From the NCBI GenBank assembly GCA_963665185.2, contig CAXXPO010000026.1, positions 1 to 64,000 on the forward strand: a stretch of DNA of 64,000 nucleotides. Reading direction: 5' to 3'. The first letter of the stretch is position 1, and each line of letters begins with the position of its first letter. Of the stretch, positions 8,715-17,208 are shown in pieces. The translations under genes were made by a program, and so were the position numbers. The notes beneath the pieces are model-generated. The model saw nothing but the letters and a program-made list of their open reading frames with translations. It did not search any database and was not told where the DNA came from. This DNA comes from G963665185 sp963665185 (GTDB taxonomy: Bacteria > Desulfobacterota > Desulfovibrionia > Desulfovibrionales > Desulfovibrionaceae).

Positions 8715-9965
8715 ATGAACATGCCGAACCTTCGACATATCCTTCAAAGCCCGCTATTCCGTAATTTTTCCATGCTGACCGGGGCAACCATGGTCTCATA
8801 TCTGTTGTCGTTTTTCGTGATCATGCACGTTGCTCGCGTGTTGGGTCCGGAAGAGTATGGAAAGGTGGGATTTGCCCAGGCTTTTGTTTCCTACTTCATG
8901 CTTATTGCGTCCATGGGGCTGGAAACTTTGGGTTTGCGGGATATTGCCAAGGATAAAAGCAAGTCCGTTGCCATTCTGACCAACATAACCGTTTTGCGCG
9001 TGTCATTGTTTATTGTGGCGTATGGAGCGATGGCCGGTACGTTGTACCTATTCCCAAAGGATCATGTTTCCAACATGGTTGTCCTTGTGTTCGGCACGTA
9101 TATGTTGCTGACCCCGGTTCAGCAGGAATGGTATTACATCGGGAACGAACAATTCAAGATAGTCAGCATAAGTCGTATTGTTCACAGTGTGCTGTATTGC
9201 GTACTTGTTTTCATCTTTATTGGGCAGAGTGATCAGGTTGTCGAATTCACGGCATTGCAGGCCGGAACGTATATCCTTCCTTTGGCCATTTTATGGTTCC
9301 CTGTCGCGGGCAAGGTGAAGTCACGTTACCTCGACAAACAACAGATTTCCGCCTATGCCCGATCCGGAGTCTGGCTCATGTTATCTTCGTTCATGGGGGC
9401 CATCTACTGGAACATGGACAAGGTCATGCTGGGGTACTGGTATGCGGATAAATATGTGGGGTGGTACGACGCTGCCTATAAGGTTATTTCTCTGCTGCTG
9501 GTTCCGTCAACGCTGTTGTGGGGCGTGTTGAGTCCGCGTATTGCCCGTCGGGAACGGCGTGACATCTGGCTCAGCGTGTTTTTTCTCGTGGCGGGTGGAG
9601 GCTTTCTGGCCTTGTGTGCCATTCCGTCCAGACATCTGATCATCCAGCTTGTATTTGGGGAACAATATGCTCCGGCGGCCGCTCCTTTGGGCATTCTGGC
9701 CCTGGCCATGTTCGCCAACCATTGCAGTCGGGCATTTTCCTGTCCCTTGCAATTGTGGGGGGGAGAAAAAATATTTTTCCTGGCCGCCATGGCTGGTGCG
9801 GCGGTCAATGTCGTGATGAACGTGCTGCTCATTCCGCGGTATGCACTCGTCGGAGCAGCTTGGGCAACAGTGGCGGCGGATACAATGGTGACACTCTTTT
9901 CTCTGCCGTTTTTTGTACGGGAAATGAGGAAAGGTCCGAGTAAAGGGCTGTATAGTGAAGAGTGA
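8715..9965 (+). CDS. Wzx-type polysaccharide flippase (oligosaccharide exporter family)
   Basis: Integral membrane protein of 416 residues with about 12-14 hydrophobic segments, belonging to the MOP/RfbX group. The N-terminal pattern ARVLGPEEYGKVGFAQAF is typical of Wzx flippases, and the last third carries repeated loop/helix units as in the family. It would move lipid-linked sugar repeat units across the inner membrane for O-antigen or capsule assembly. The methyltransferase gene begins inside its last codons (GTG at 9955), so the two are coupled. Several later genes in the same direction are glycosyltransferases, which supports the assignment. The specific glycan cannot be inferred. Confidence 0.9.
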   Translation: MNMPNLRHILQSPLFRNFSMLTGATMVSYLLSFFVIMHVARVLGPEEYGKVGFAQAFVSYFMLIASMGLETLGLRDIAKDKSKSVAILTNITVLRVSLFIVAYGAMAGTLYLFPKDHVSNMVVLVFGTYMLLTPVQQEWYYIGNEQFKIVSISRIVHSVLYCVLVFIFIGQSDQVVEFTALQAGTYILPLAILWFPVAGKVKSRYLDKQQISAYARSGVWLMLSSFMGAIYWNMDKVMLGYWYADKYVGWYDAAYKVISLLLVPSTLLWGVLSPRIARRERRDIWLSVFFLVAGGGFLALCAIPSRHLIIQLVFGEQYAPAAAPLGILALAMFANHCSRAFSCPLQLWGGEKIFFLAAMAGAAVNVVMNVLLIPRYALVGAAWATVAADTMVTLFSLPFFVREMRKGPSKGLYSEE

Positions 9966-10920
9966 TGAGAAAGTGAAATTTCCGGAGCAGGTCGTTCTTG
10001 AACAGAGTTCGTGTCCTATGGGGTGTCCGTCCGGCGAGCGGCATGTGCTGCGGGGGAGAGACCGTTTGCATGACCTTCCGGGCGAATTCGAAATTGTACA
10101 ATGTTCGACCTGCGGCCTGATGCGAACGAATCCCCGCCCGACGCGGGATACCATCGGTTTCTACTATCCGGCCGGTTACGGGCCGCATCAGCAGGCTGTG
10201 CGTTCCGAGCCCCTTGGGCGGTTGAACCGTTTTTTACGTGCCGTTCGTTCCTGGCTCATTGAATTCAACACGGAGCGTATTCCTTCGCTGAAACCAGGTC
10301 GGCTGTTTGAGATTGGGTGCGGCGGCGGCGGGTTTATTCAAAAAATGGCCGCTACCGGGTGGACGGTGGAAGGGCTGGAGTTGGCGGAAGCTCCGGTACG
10401 CAGATTGCGCGAGGCCGGATACGACATCCATCAGACCAGTCTGGAAGATTTCGACGCACCAGCGATTCCGCCGGACATAGTGGTCGGCTGGATGGTGCTG
10501 GAACACCTCTACGACCCGCTGGGCGGTCTGCGCAAGGTGCACTCCTGGTTGTCCCGGGACGGATGGCTGGTTCTTTCCGTGCCCAATGAATCCGTAGGAA
10601 TGGCCCACTGGACTGGAGATGCCTGGTACAATAGGCAGCTGCCTTCCCATTTGACGCACTTTGACACGGAAAGTGTCCGTAACATGTTGGAAAAAGGCGG
10701 ATTCAGGGTGGAAAGAATTTTTCACCAAAGGGTGATCGGGTCGCTTCTGGCGACTCTCGGAAATGTTCTGGATGATCGAAATATGCTGCCGCGTGTTTCA
10801 AGATTCTTCAAACGGGCAGCATCTTCAACAACAGCCAACTACGCGTTTTATCCCTTGGGCTGGCTGCTTGCCGCTATTGGACAGACAGGGCGTATCACGG
10901 TGTGGGCCAGAAAAAAATGA
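9955..10920 (+). CDS. class I SAM-dependent methyltransferase
   Basis: Protein of 321 residues starting at a GTG that overlaps the flippase stop by 11 bases. A Cys cluster near the N terminus (CPMGC and CSTCG) looks like a small zinc ribbon. A class I SAM-binding motif (FEIGCGGGGF) follows, then VLEHLYDP and LVLSVPNE, as in methyltransferase family 11/23 proteins of glycan clusters. It probably methylates a sugar or glycan end in the polysaccharide pathway; the acceptor is unknown. The end overlaps the next glycosyltransferase gene as ATGA. Confidence 0.87.
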   Translation: MKSDEKVKFPEQVVLEQSSCPMGCPSGERHVLRGRDRLHDLPGEFEIVQCSTCGLMRTNPRPTRDTIGFYYPAGYGPHQQAVRSEPLGRLNRFLRAVRSWLIEFNTERIPSLKPGRLFEIGCGGGGFIQKMAATGWTVEGLELAEAPVRRLREAGYDIHQTSLEDFDAPAIPPDIVVGWMVLEHLYDPLGGLRKVHSWLSRDGWLVLSVPNESVGMAHWTGDAWYNRQLPSHLTHFDTESVRNMLEKGGFRVERIFHQRVIGSLLATLGNVLDDRNMLPRVSRFFKRAASSTTANYAFYPLGWLLAAIGQTGRITVWARKK

Positions 10921-12008
10921 TTGCCGATCGGGTAATACGGGATACACGGGGGCCTTTGTTTTCGATTCTTATCCCCACGTACAACCAGAGTGCCACCATC
11001 GGACAGGCTGTCGCCTGTGCCTTGTCCATGGATTTCGACGACTTCGAAGTGATCGTGGTGGACGATGCTTCCCCGAGGCCGGCAAGTCCCTCCATTCCCG
11101 ATACCGGGGAGATGTTGGCGGCCTTTCGGGATTCGCGGCTGACCTATGTGCGTAACGAAACCAATATCGGACGCGTGGCCAACTACCGCAACGCCCTTGC
11201 CCGGGCGCGAGGCGAGTGGGTGATGGTTTGCGATGGCGACGATTATTATGTCGATCGGGATTTCCTGGGCAAGGTCGCGGCAGTCGTGCAGGCGCATCCC
11301 GATCTTGTCCTGGTGGGCATGGGTGACGCCTTGGCCTATTCCGGCCACATCGTGCCTCGTCCTTTGGTGGCGGAACAGCGTCTTATGGACGGCAAGGAGT
11401 TGTTCCTCAAATGGGGCCGCGTGGCCTTGCCGCACCTTGGGGCGGTGTACCGCAGGTCTTTGGCCCTTGAACTGGATTTTTATCGGTGCGACATTCTCAG
11501 CTCCGATTGGGAATCCTTGCTACGCTTTGTTCTACGGGGAAAAGTGGCCTTGCTGCCCGGAATCTGCGGTCACTGGCGTCAGCACGAACACAATGCCAGC
11601 CGGTCGGCGGACTGGTCCGTGTTTGAAGCGAATTTGCAGAGCGTGACCCTGCCGGCCGCCTTTGCCCGCGAAATGGGAGTGTTCGACGAGTCCACTCTGC
11701 AGGCCTGGGAGCGGGACCGTGTTGAAGAGAAAATTTTGGCTTATATGACTGCGCTCGTTTTTGCCCGGTATGAGGAGAAGATATCCTTCAACGCGTTTCA
11801 GAGGCGAAAGGCGGCGGTTGCAAGGCTTAAACGTGAGTACGGCGTCGGCCTGAAAAGGCCAGGCCGTTATTGGCACAAGTGGCTCGCGCATGAATTTCTG
11901 GGTGTGACGGCCTTTATGATTCTCTTCCGGGTAAGGCATCTGCTTAGGCTCTTGGTTGGGCTCGTGCGTAAACGCAAACCATACAAGCGTACCTCATGTG
12001 CGGAATAA
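10917..12008 (+). CDS. family 2 glycosyltransferase
   Basis: Protein of 363 residues from the ATG at 10917, which overlaps the methyltransferase stop (ATGA); a GTG 15 bases earlier is possible. The GT-A fold signature is clear: SILIPTYNQSATIGQA near the N terminus, VIVVDDASP, and the metal-binding DxD-like VMVCDGDDYY. The C-terminal region is helical and basic, consistent with membrane association. It should transfer a sugar from a nucleotide donor to a growing glycan; donor and acceptor are not predictable. Its 3' end overlaps the asparagine-synthetase-like gene by 13 bases. Confidence 0.9.
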   Translation: MIADRVIRDTRGPLFSILIPTYNQSATIGQAVACALSMDFDDFEVIVVDDASPRPASPSIPDTGEMLAAFRDSRLTYVRNETNIGRVANYRNALARARGEWVMVCDGDDYYVDRDFLGKVAAVVQAHPDLVLVGMGDALAYSGHIVPRPLVAEQRLMDGKELFLKWGRVALPHLGAVYRRSLALELDFYRCDILSSDWESLLRFVLRGKVALLPGICGHWRQHEHNASRSADWSVFEANLQSVTLPAAFAREMGVFDESTLQAWERDRVEEKILAYMTALVFARYEEKISFNAFQRRKAAVARLKREYGVGLKRPGRYWHKWLAHEFLGVTAFMILFRVRHLLRLLVGLVRKRKPYKRTSCAE

Positions 12009-13921
12009 CCGGTTTCTTTTCACCAGCCTCCTCTTCTCGGCAGGCCATGGAAGCCACGCTTTGCAGCATGGCCGACACCTTGCGTCATCGTGGACCGGAC
12101 GATGCGGGAACCTGGGCCGACCCGGATGCAGGAGTGGGCCTTGGGCACAGGCGGCTATCCATTCTCGACCTTTCTCCATTGGGACATCAGCCCATGGTTT
12201 CCGTTTGCGGGCGGTATGTTATTGCCTACAACGGTGAAGTCTATAATTTTCAGGTAGTTCGCAAGGAGCTTGCATCCTTGGGCCATTCGTTCCGGGGCGG
12301 GTCGGATACCGAGGTCATTCTGGCGGCCATGATCCAATGGGGCGTGCATGCGGCTGTCTCCCGGTTTGTCGGCATGTTCGCCCTTGCCCTGTGGGACCGT
12401 GAGACCCGTACCCTGACCCTGGTGCGCGACCGTTTGGGCATCAAGCCTCTGTACTATGGCTGGCAAGGTGGAACGTTCGTCTTCGGCTCGGAACTGAAAT
12501 GTCTCCGGGCGCACCCGGATTTTCGACCGGCCGTGGATCGCCGAGCTCTCAGCCTCTACTTCCGGCACGGTTACATCCCTGCGCCGGCAAGCATCTATGA
12601 GGGAATCCGAAAACTTGAGCCGGGCCATATTCTGACCCTATGCACGGATCATGGAGAGGGCGGCCAGGATGTGCAGTCCTACTGGTCTGCCCGGCAGGTT
12701 TGGGAGGGAGGCGGGGAAAAGCTCTTTGGTGGAAGCGATATTGAGGCTTTGGAGCGACTGGAGATTGTTTTGTCCGACGCCGTGCGAGGGCGCATGATCG
12801 CGGATGTGCCTTTGGGCGCATTTCTTTCCGGTGGTGTTGATTCGTCCACCGTGGTCGCATTGATGCAGTCCTTCAGTTCCAGACCGGTCAGAACGTTTTC
12901 CATCGGGTTTCATGACGCCCGGTACAATGAGGCCACCCATGCCAAGGCTGTGGCCACTCACCTGGGAACGGAACATACGGAGTTGTACGTTACCTCGGCC
13001 GATCTGTTGCGCGTCGTGCCCGATATCGCGCATTATTGGGACGAACCGTTTGCCGATTCCTCACAGATTTCCACCCGTGTTGTCTGCGCCTTGGCCCGCA
13101 GGCATGTGGCGGTCAGCCTGTCCGGCGACGGAGGGGATGAACTGTTTGCCGGCTATGACAGATATTTCTGGACGCGCAAGCTTGCCCGTCTGCTACGGGT
13201 GCCTTTGCCGGCCCGCAAGCTGGCGGCGGCTGTGGGCAAGCTGCTCCCCGAGAGTGCCTACAGGCTGCTTGGTCCCAAGGGGACGCGGGTGCGTTGGCGA
13301 TTGGATTTGCTGGCCGCGTCGGATTTGAAAAATTTATATCTGTTTCTTATCTCCCACTTCAAAAATCCGGCTTCTTTGATTTTGAACGCGGCAGCGGGCG
13401 AGCATGACGGCTGTATTCTGGATGGAACGGATCTGGGAGCAACAGGAGAGGAGGATGACCTCCTCCGGCAGATGCAGCTTTGGGATATCGCCACCTATCT
13501 GCCCTGCGACATCCTCACCAAGGTGGACAGGGCAAGCATGTCCGTGGGGCTGGAAGCCAGGGTTCCGATTCTGGACCACCGTGTGGTGGAGTTTGCCGCT
13601 TCCCTGCCGTTGCATTTGAAGGTGCGCAACGGACAGGGCAAGTGGCTGCTGCGCCAGTTGCTTTATAAGTATGTTCCCCGTGAATTGATGAACCGTCCTA
13701 AAATGGGCTTTGCCGTACCCATCGAGCTTTGGCTTAAAGACGAACTGCGCGACTGGGCCGAGGCCCTGCTGGACGAAGCCTTGATCCGTAGCCAGGGATA
13801 CCTGGATGCAGCGCATGTGCGGCGCATCTGGGGCGAATATTTGGACGGGCAGGGGAATTGGTACTATTGCCTGTGGGACATCCTCATGTTTCAAGCGTGG
13901 CTGCAAAAGGGTGGTTTATAA
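11996..13921 (+). CDS. asnB: asparagine synthase (glutamine-hydrolysing) family amidotransferase
   Basis: Protein of 641 residues. It starts MCGITGF, so the catalytic Cys2 of the N-terminal glutaminase domain is present after removal of Met1. RHRGPDDAGT and YNGEVYNF complete that domain. The synthetase half carries the pyrophosphatase loop SGGVDSS and SGDGGDELFAGYDRY. Length is near that of class B synthetases (about 600-640). Within a polysaccharide operon, such enzymes often amidate sugar acids or act as accessory amidotransferases rather than supply asparagine, so its role here is open. The stop overlaps the start of the next glycosyltransferase (TAATG). Confidence 0.93.
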   Translation: MCGITGFFSPASSSRQAMEATLCSMADTLRHRGPDDAGTWADPDAGVGLGHRRLSILDLSPLGHQPMVSVCGRYVIAYNGEVYNFQVVRKELASLGHSFRGGSDTEVILAAMIQWGVHAAVSRFVGMFALALWDRETRTLTLVRDRLGIKPLYYGWQGGTFVFGSELKCLRAHPDFRPAVDRRALSLYFRHGYIPAPASIYEGIRKLEPGHILTLCTDHGEGGQDVQSYWSARQVWEGGGEKLFGGSDIEALERLEIVLSDAVRGRMIADVPLGAFLSGGVDSSTVVALMQSFSSRPVRTFSIGFHDARYNEATHAKAVATHLGTEHTELYVTSADLLRVVPDIAHYWDEPFADSSQISTRVVCALARRHVAVSLSGDGGDELFAGYDRYFWTRKLARLLRVPLPARKLAAAVGKLLPESAYRLLGPKGTRVRWRLDLLAASDLKNLYLFLISHFKNPASLILNAAAGEHDGCILDGTDLGATGEEDDLLRQMQLWDIATYLPCDILTKVDRASMSVGLEARVPILDHRVVEFAASLPLHLKVRNGQGKWLLRQLLYKYVPRELMNRPKMGFAVPIELWLKDELRDWAEALLDEALIRSQGYLDAAHVRRIWGEYLDGQGNWYYCLWDILMFQAWLQKGGL

Positions 13922-15072
13922 TGGGCGTTGTTCCCATAAGGATTTTTCACCTCATTACTTCCCTGAATACGGGCGGCGCCGAGCGCATGTTGGCCAAGCT
14001 GGTGGCGGGCATGGATCACGACCGGTTTGAAAACCGGGTGGTTTCCATGTTGCCCCCCGGACCCGTGGCGCGGGAAATTCAGGATGTTGGCATTTCCGTG
14101 GACAGCCTCGACCTGATGCGGGGAGTTCCCCATCCCGGCGCTGTCCTTCGTCTCGTGCGCATGCTCCGATCCTTCCGCCCGGATGTTGTCCAGACCTGGC
14201 TTTATCATGCGGATTTTCTGGGATTGCTGGCTTCTTTTTTTGCGGGCCGTCCTCCCGTGGTCTGGAATATTCGCAACGCCGACCTGGATCTTGCCTCGTC
14301 CAACCGCATGACCGCCACCGTATTGCGCATCAATGCAGCGTTGTCGAAAATTCCCGCCGCTGTGGTCACCAATTCGCGGCAGGCCGTCGCGTTTCACATG
14401 CAGGCTGGGTATGCCCCCAAGCAATGGGAAATCCTTCCCAACGGGTTTGATATTCGGTTGTATCGTCCAGACCCTGCCGCGCGTCTCGAGCTTCGCCGAG
14501 AACTTGATCTGCCCGCAAACGCCTTGCTCGTCGGCCACTGCGCCCGGTTCGCCCCTGTCAAGGATCACGACATGTTTTTGCAGGCTGTCCGGCTGGTTGC
14601 ACAGCATGCACCTTGTGTTCATTTTGCCTTGTGCGGCGACGGCGTGAGCGCGGATTCTCCGGATACTCCACTCTTTGCCCAGGCCGCAGCCGATCCTGTT
14701 CTCGCCGGACGGTTGCATCTTTTGGGACGCCGTACACGGATTCATCAATTCATGGCCGGGCTGGACCTTTTCTGCCTGTCTTCCCGCAGTGAAGGTTTTC
14801 CGAATGTCTTGGGTGAAGCCATGGCCTGCGGTGTGCCTTGCGTGGCGACGGATGTGGGGGATTGCCGGGATGTTGTAGGGGATACCGGGCGTATCGTTCC
14901 AACAGGCGACCCAAGGTCTTATGCCGATGCGATCTGCAATTTTTTTTCCTTGCCTCCAGAACAGCGCCAGCAGCTTGGACATGCCGCTCGGCAGCGTATT
15001 CAATTCAAATACTCTCTGGCGTCCGTTGTATCCAACTATCAGAAATTATACGAAATTATCCTTTCCGTGTAA
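13921..15072 (+). CDS. family 4 (GT-B) glycosyltransferase
   Basis: Protein of 383 residues. I start it at 13921, where the ATG overlaps the asnB stop. The N terminus has HLITSLNTGGAERML, a hallmark of GT4 enzymes. The C-terminal donor-binding half has SSRSEGFPNVLGEAMACGVP, with the E-x7-E retaining motif. It is the last gene of the tightly packed polysaccharide operon. It probably adds a hexose to the repeat unit; which one is not evident. Confidence 0.92.
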   Translation: MGVVPIRIFHLITSLNTGGAERMLAKLVAGMDHDRFENRVVSMLPPGPVAREIQDVGISVDSLDLMRGVPHPGAVLRLVRMLRSFRPDVVQTWLYHADFLGLLASFFAGRPPVVWNIRNADLDLASSNRMTATVLRINAALSKIPAAVVTNSRQAVAFHMQAGYAPKQWEILPNGFDIRLYRPDPAARLELRRELDLPANALLVGHCARFAPVKDHDMFLQAVRLVAQHAPCVHFALCGDGVSADSPDTPLFAQAAADPVLAGRLHLLGRRTRIHQFMAGLDLFCLSSRSEGFPNVLGEAMACGVPCVATDVGDCRDVVGDTGRIVPTGDPRSYADAICNFFSLPPEQRQQLGHAARQRIQFKYSLASVVSNYQKLYEIILSV

Positions 15073-15166
15073 GCTTTCCCGATGGTTGTAAATGTGGCGA
15101 CGAACATTGCAAACACGTATCGTTTGCGTTACAAGTCAGACGGCTTGCACAGCCAGGGAGCTATCA

Positions 15167-15709
15167 ATGTTGCTTACGACCCGACACGTACAAATTCTCA
15201 AGGATATCGATCGTTTTTCAGGTATTCAGCGTTATCACGGGCTTTTGCCCGAAAAGCACGCAATGCTATACGACGACGAAGTGCTGTCCGATCTTTTGGA
15301 GCAGAATCTGGTGGAGGAGAGGACGGTCATTGCCCGTTGCGGGCGTATGATGAAAGGCTATCGCCTGACGGAAAACGCCCGTGAGGATTTGGGGGGTATG
15401 GGAGTGGAGTTGCGTCTGGAAAAAGACATTGAACCCTCCGATCTTCCCGAGTTCTTTGATGATGAGCTGGGGGCAGAACACATTCGCGCGTTACGCGACC
15501 TCTACCATATGACACAGATCCGCAAGTTCAACGGCATCGCGCCCAAGCACGAAGTCGAGGATTATGACAAGCGTGTTGTCAAATTGCTTTATGACCTTGG
15601 CTACATCATTTACATCAAGGTCAAGGGAAAAAGCGTCAAGTACACAAAAGGTTACATTCTCACCGACGAGGGCAGCAAGCTTCTCAAACGCATGCGCTGT
15701 CTGGTCTGA
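15167..15709 (+). CDS. tandem winged-helix protein, function unknown
   Basis: Protein of 180 residues. The ATG at 15167 has GGGAG seven bases upstream and is preferred over an earlier GTG. Two halves look alike: residues near 15-65 (YHGLLPEKH ... YRLTENARE) and near 125-175 (FNGIAPKHE ... YILTDEGSK). Each resembles a winged-helix DNA-binding unit of the MarR/PadR kind that ends in a wing and the turn LT(E/D). I do not recognise a named family. It follows the polysaccharide operon in the same direction after about 95 bases, so it may regulate that locus, but there is no direct evidence. Confidence 0.7.
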   Translation: MLLTTRHVQILKDIDRFSGIQRYHGLLPEKHAMLYDDEVLSDLLEQNLVEERTVIARCGRMMKGYRLTENAREDLGGMGVELRLEKDIEPSDLPEFFDDELGAEHIRALRDLYHMTQIRKFNGIAPKHEVEDYDKRVVKLLYDLGYIIYIKVKGKSVKYTKGYILTDEGSKLLKRMRCLV

Positions 15710-15751
15710 GCGGGGCGGAGCAATTCACCCGGCCAAGCATTTTTTATCACC

Positions 15752-17032
15752 ATGACTCCACGACCACGATGTGTCCTCCTCGGCCTGGACGGCCTGCCGT
15801 TGTCGCTTGCCCGCAAACTGGCGGCACTGGATGGATTTCCCGCATTTTCCCGCATTTGTGAGCATGCCACTACGGTTCGGGCGGAGCTTCCTGAACTTTC
15901 TCCGGTAAACTGGACGTCATTTTTCACCGGAGTGGGACCTGGGGAACACGGAATTTACGGATTTTCGCGTCTTGATCCTTGTACCTACGAGCTTTCCATT
16001 GCCGATTTCAGCCATGTTGCTGTTCCCACCATTTTTGATCTGCTTGGGAAACGCGGATTGACCAGCAAGGTTATTAATCTGCCCAATACTTATCCAGCCC
16101 GTCCTTTTCCCGGTCTGCTTGTTTCCGGCTTTGTGGCTCATGACTTGTTTCGGGCCGTGCATCCTCCCATGTTCGCCCATGCTCTGGCCCGTCAGGGTTA
16201 TATTCTTGAAGCCGATACCACCCGGGCAACGACAGATCACGATGGTCTGCTCGGCGGCCTTGCCGCCTCGCTCGCATCGCGGCGCAAGGCCCTGGATTTG
16301 TTCTGGTCCGACTTGGCCTGGGATGTTTTCTGTTTTGTCATTACCGAGACGGATCGGCTTTTTCATTTTCTTTTCAATGCCGTGGAAGATGATGGTCATC
16401 CCATGCATCCGGCCTGTCTTGGACTTTTGCGAAAGATCGACGCTTTGGCCGCCGAAGTTCTGGAACGTTACGACGCCCTGCCGAATCCCAAGCGTCTCAT
16501 CGCCCTTGCTGATCACGGCTTTGTCAGTACCATCACCGAAGTTGATATCAATGTCTGGCTCATGCAGCACGGCTACCTGCATCTGAGCGTCCCCGCGAAT
16601 AACGAATGGGACGCCACCTGCATAGCTTCACACTCCACAGCCTTCGCCCTCGACCCCAGCCGTATTTACATACATAGTGCGGATAGGTTTGCCCGCGGAC
16701 AGGTCCGGCCATCCCAGTCTTCTGCCCTGGCCTTGGAAATCGCCACCGGACTGGCGCAGCTTGAATACCAGGGACACCCCGTGCTGGCCGCCGTGCATCC
16801 TGGTTTTCAATTCTATTCCGGTACGCAGGCGCATAACGCCCCCGATCTTGTGCTGGAAGCCAACCCGGGCTTTGACCTCAAGGCAAAATTTGACCGGACA
16901 AGCATCTTCGGTCATTTTGGACGCACTGGGTGTCACACTCCGGCCCAGGCCATTTATTACGATTCCCATGAGGCTCAGCCGCAGTTAATGCGAGATGTTG
17001 GGCAGGAAGTTCTGGGTTTTTGGGGATTGTAG
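15752..17032 (+). CDS. alkaline-phosphatase-fold type I phosphodiesterase/nucleotide pyrophosphatase family protein
   Basis: Protein of 426 residues. The start VLLGLDGLP supplies the first metal-binding Asp, SPVNWTSFFTG the nucleophile region (Ser or Thr), ETDRLFHFL the second metal site and ALADHGF the DHG motif. This pattern marks type I phosphodiesterases of the alkaline phosphatase superfamily, which cleave phosphodiester or pyrophosphate bonds. There is no obvious signal peptide. No good ribosome site precedes the ATG. Substrate is unknown; a role in nucleotide-sugar or lipid phosphate turnover would fit the neighbouring glycan genes. Confidence 0.85.
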   Translation: MTPRPRCVLLGLDGLPLSLARKLAALDGFPAFSRICEHATTVRAELPELSPVNWTSFFTGVGPGEHGIYGFSRLDPCTYELSIADFSHVAVPTIFDLLGKRGLTSKVINLPNTYPARPFPGLLVSGFVAHDLFRAVHPPMFAHALARQGYILEADTTRATTDHDGLLGGLAASLASRRKALDLFWSDLAWDVFCFVITETDRLFHFLFNAVEDDGHPMHPACLGLLRKIDALAAEVLERYDALPNPKRLIALADHGFVSTITEVDINVWLMQHGYLHLSVPANNEWDATCIASHSTAFALDPSRIYIHSADRFARGQVRPSQSSALALEIATGLAQLEYQGHPVLAAVHPGFQFYSGTQAHNAPDLVLEANPGFDLKAKFDRTSIFGHFGRTGCHTPAQAIYYDSHEAQPQLMRDVGQEVLGFWGL

Positions 17033-17139
17033 AAAGCAGGGCGTTGTACCGATCATGCAATCCTGTATGATTTTGAAAAAAGGTTCTGGCCGTCGAACTG
17101 ACGACAGTCCCGATAGCAGAAGTTTTTGGAAGGGGACCG

Positions 17140-17176
17140 CGAGGGGAGAACCTTTTCTCAAAAAGGTTTCCCCTCG
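17140..17176 (+). terminator. long imperfect hairpin upstream of the helicase gene
   Basis: The arms CGAGGGGAGAACC-TTTT and AAAA-GGTTTCCCCTCG pair over about 16 bases with one bulge and one G-T pair around a four-base loop. It lies between the phosphodiesterase stop and the helicase start. It probably ends transcription of the upstream gene, though the following tract is pyrimidine-rich rather than pure T. As I recall, similar GGGGAACCTTTT...AAAAGGTT hairpins are common between genes in Desulfovibrio genomes. Confidence 0.6.
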
Positions 17177-17208
17177 TTTCCTCTTCTCCCCAAACCAAAA
17201 GAAAAAAA

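Noticed and set aside
8387..8764. Plus-strand frame of 125 codons before the flippase
   Set aside because: It overlaps the flippase start in another frame, is Cys- and Ser-rich without pattern and has no convincing ribosome site.
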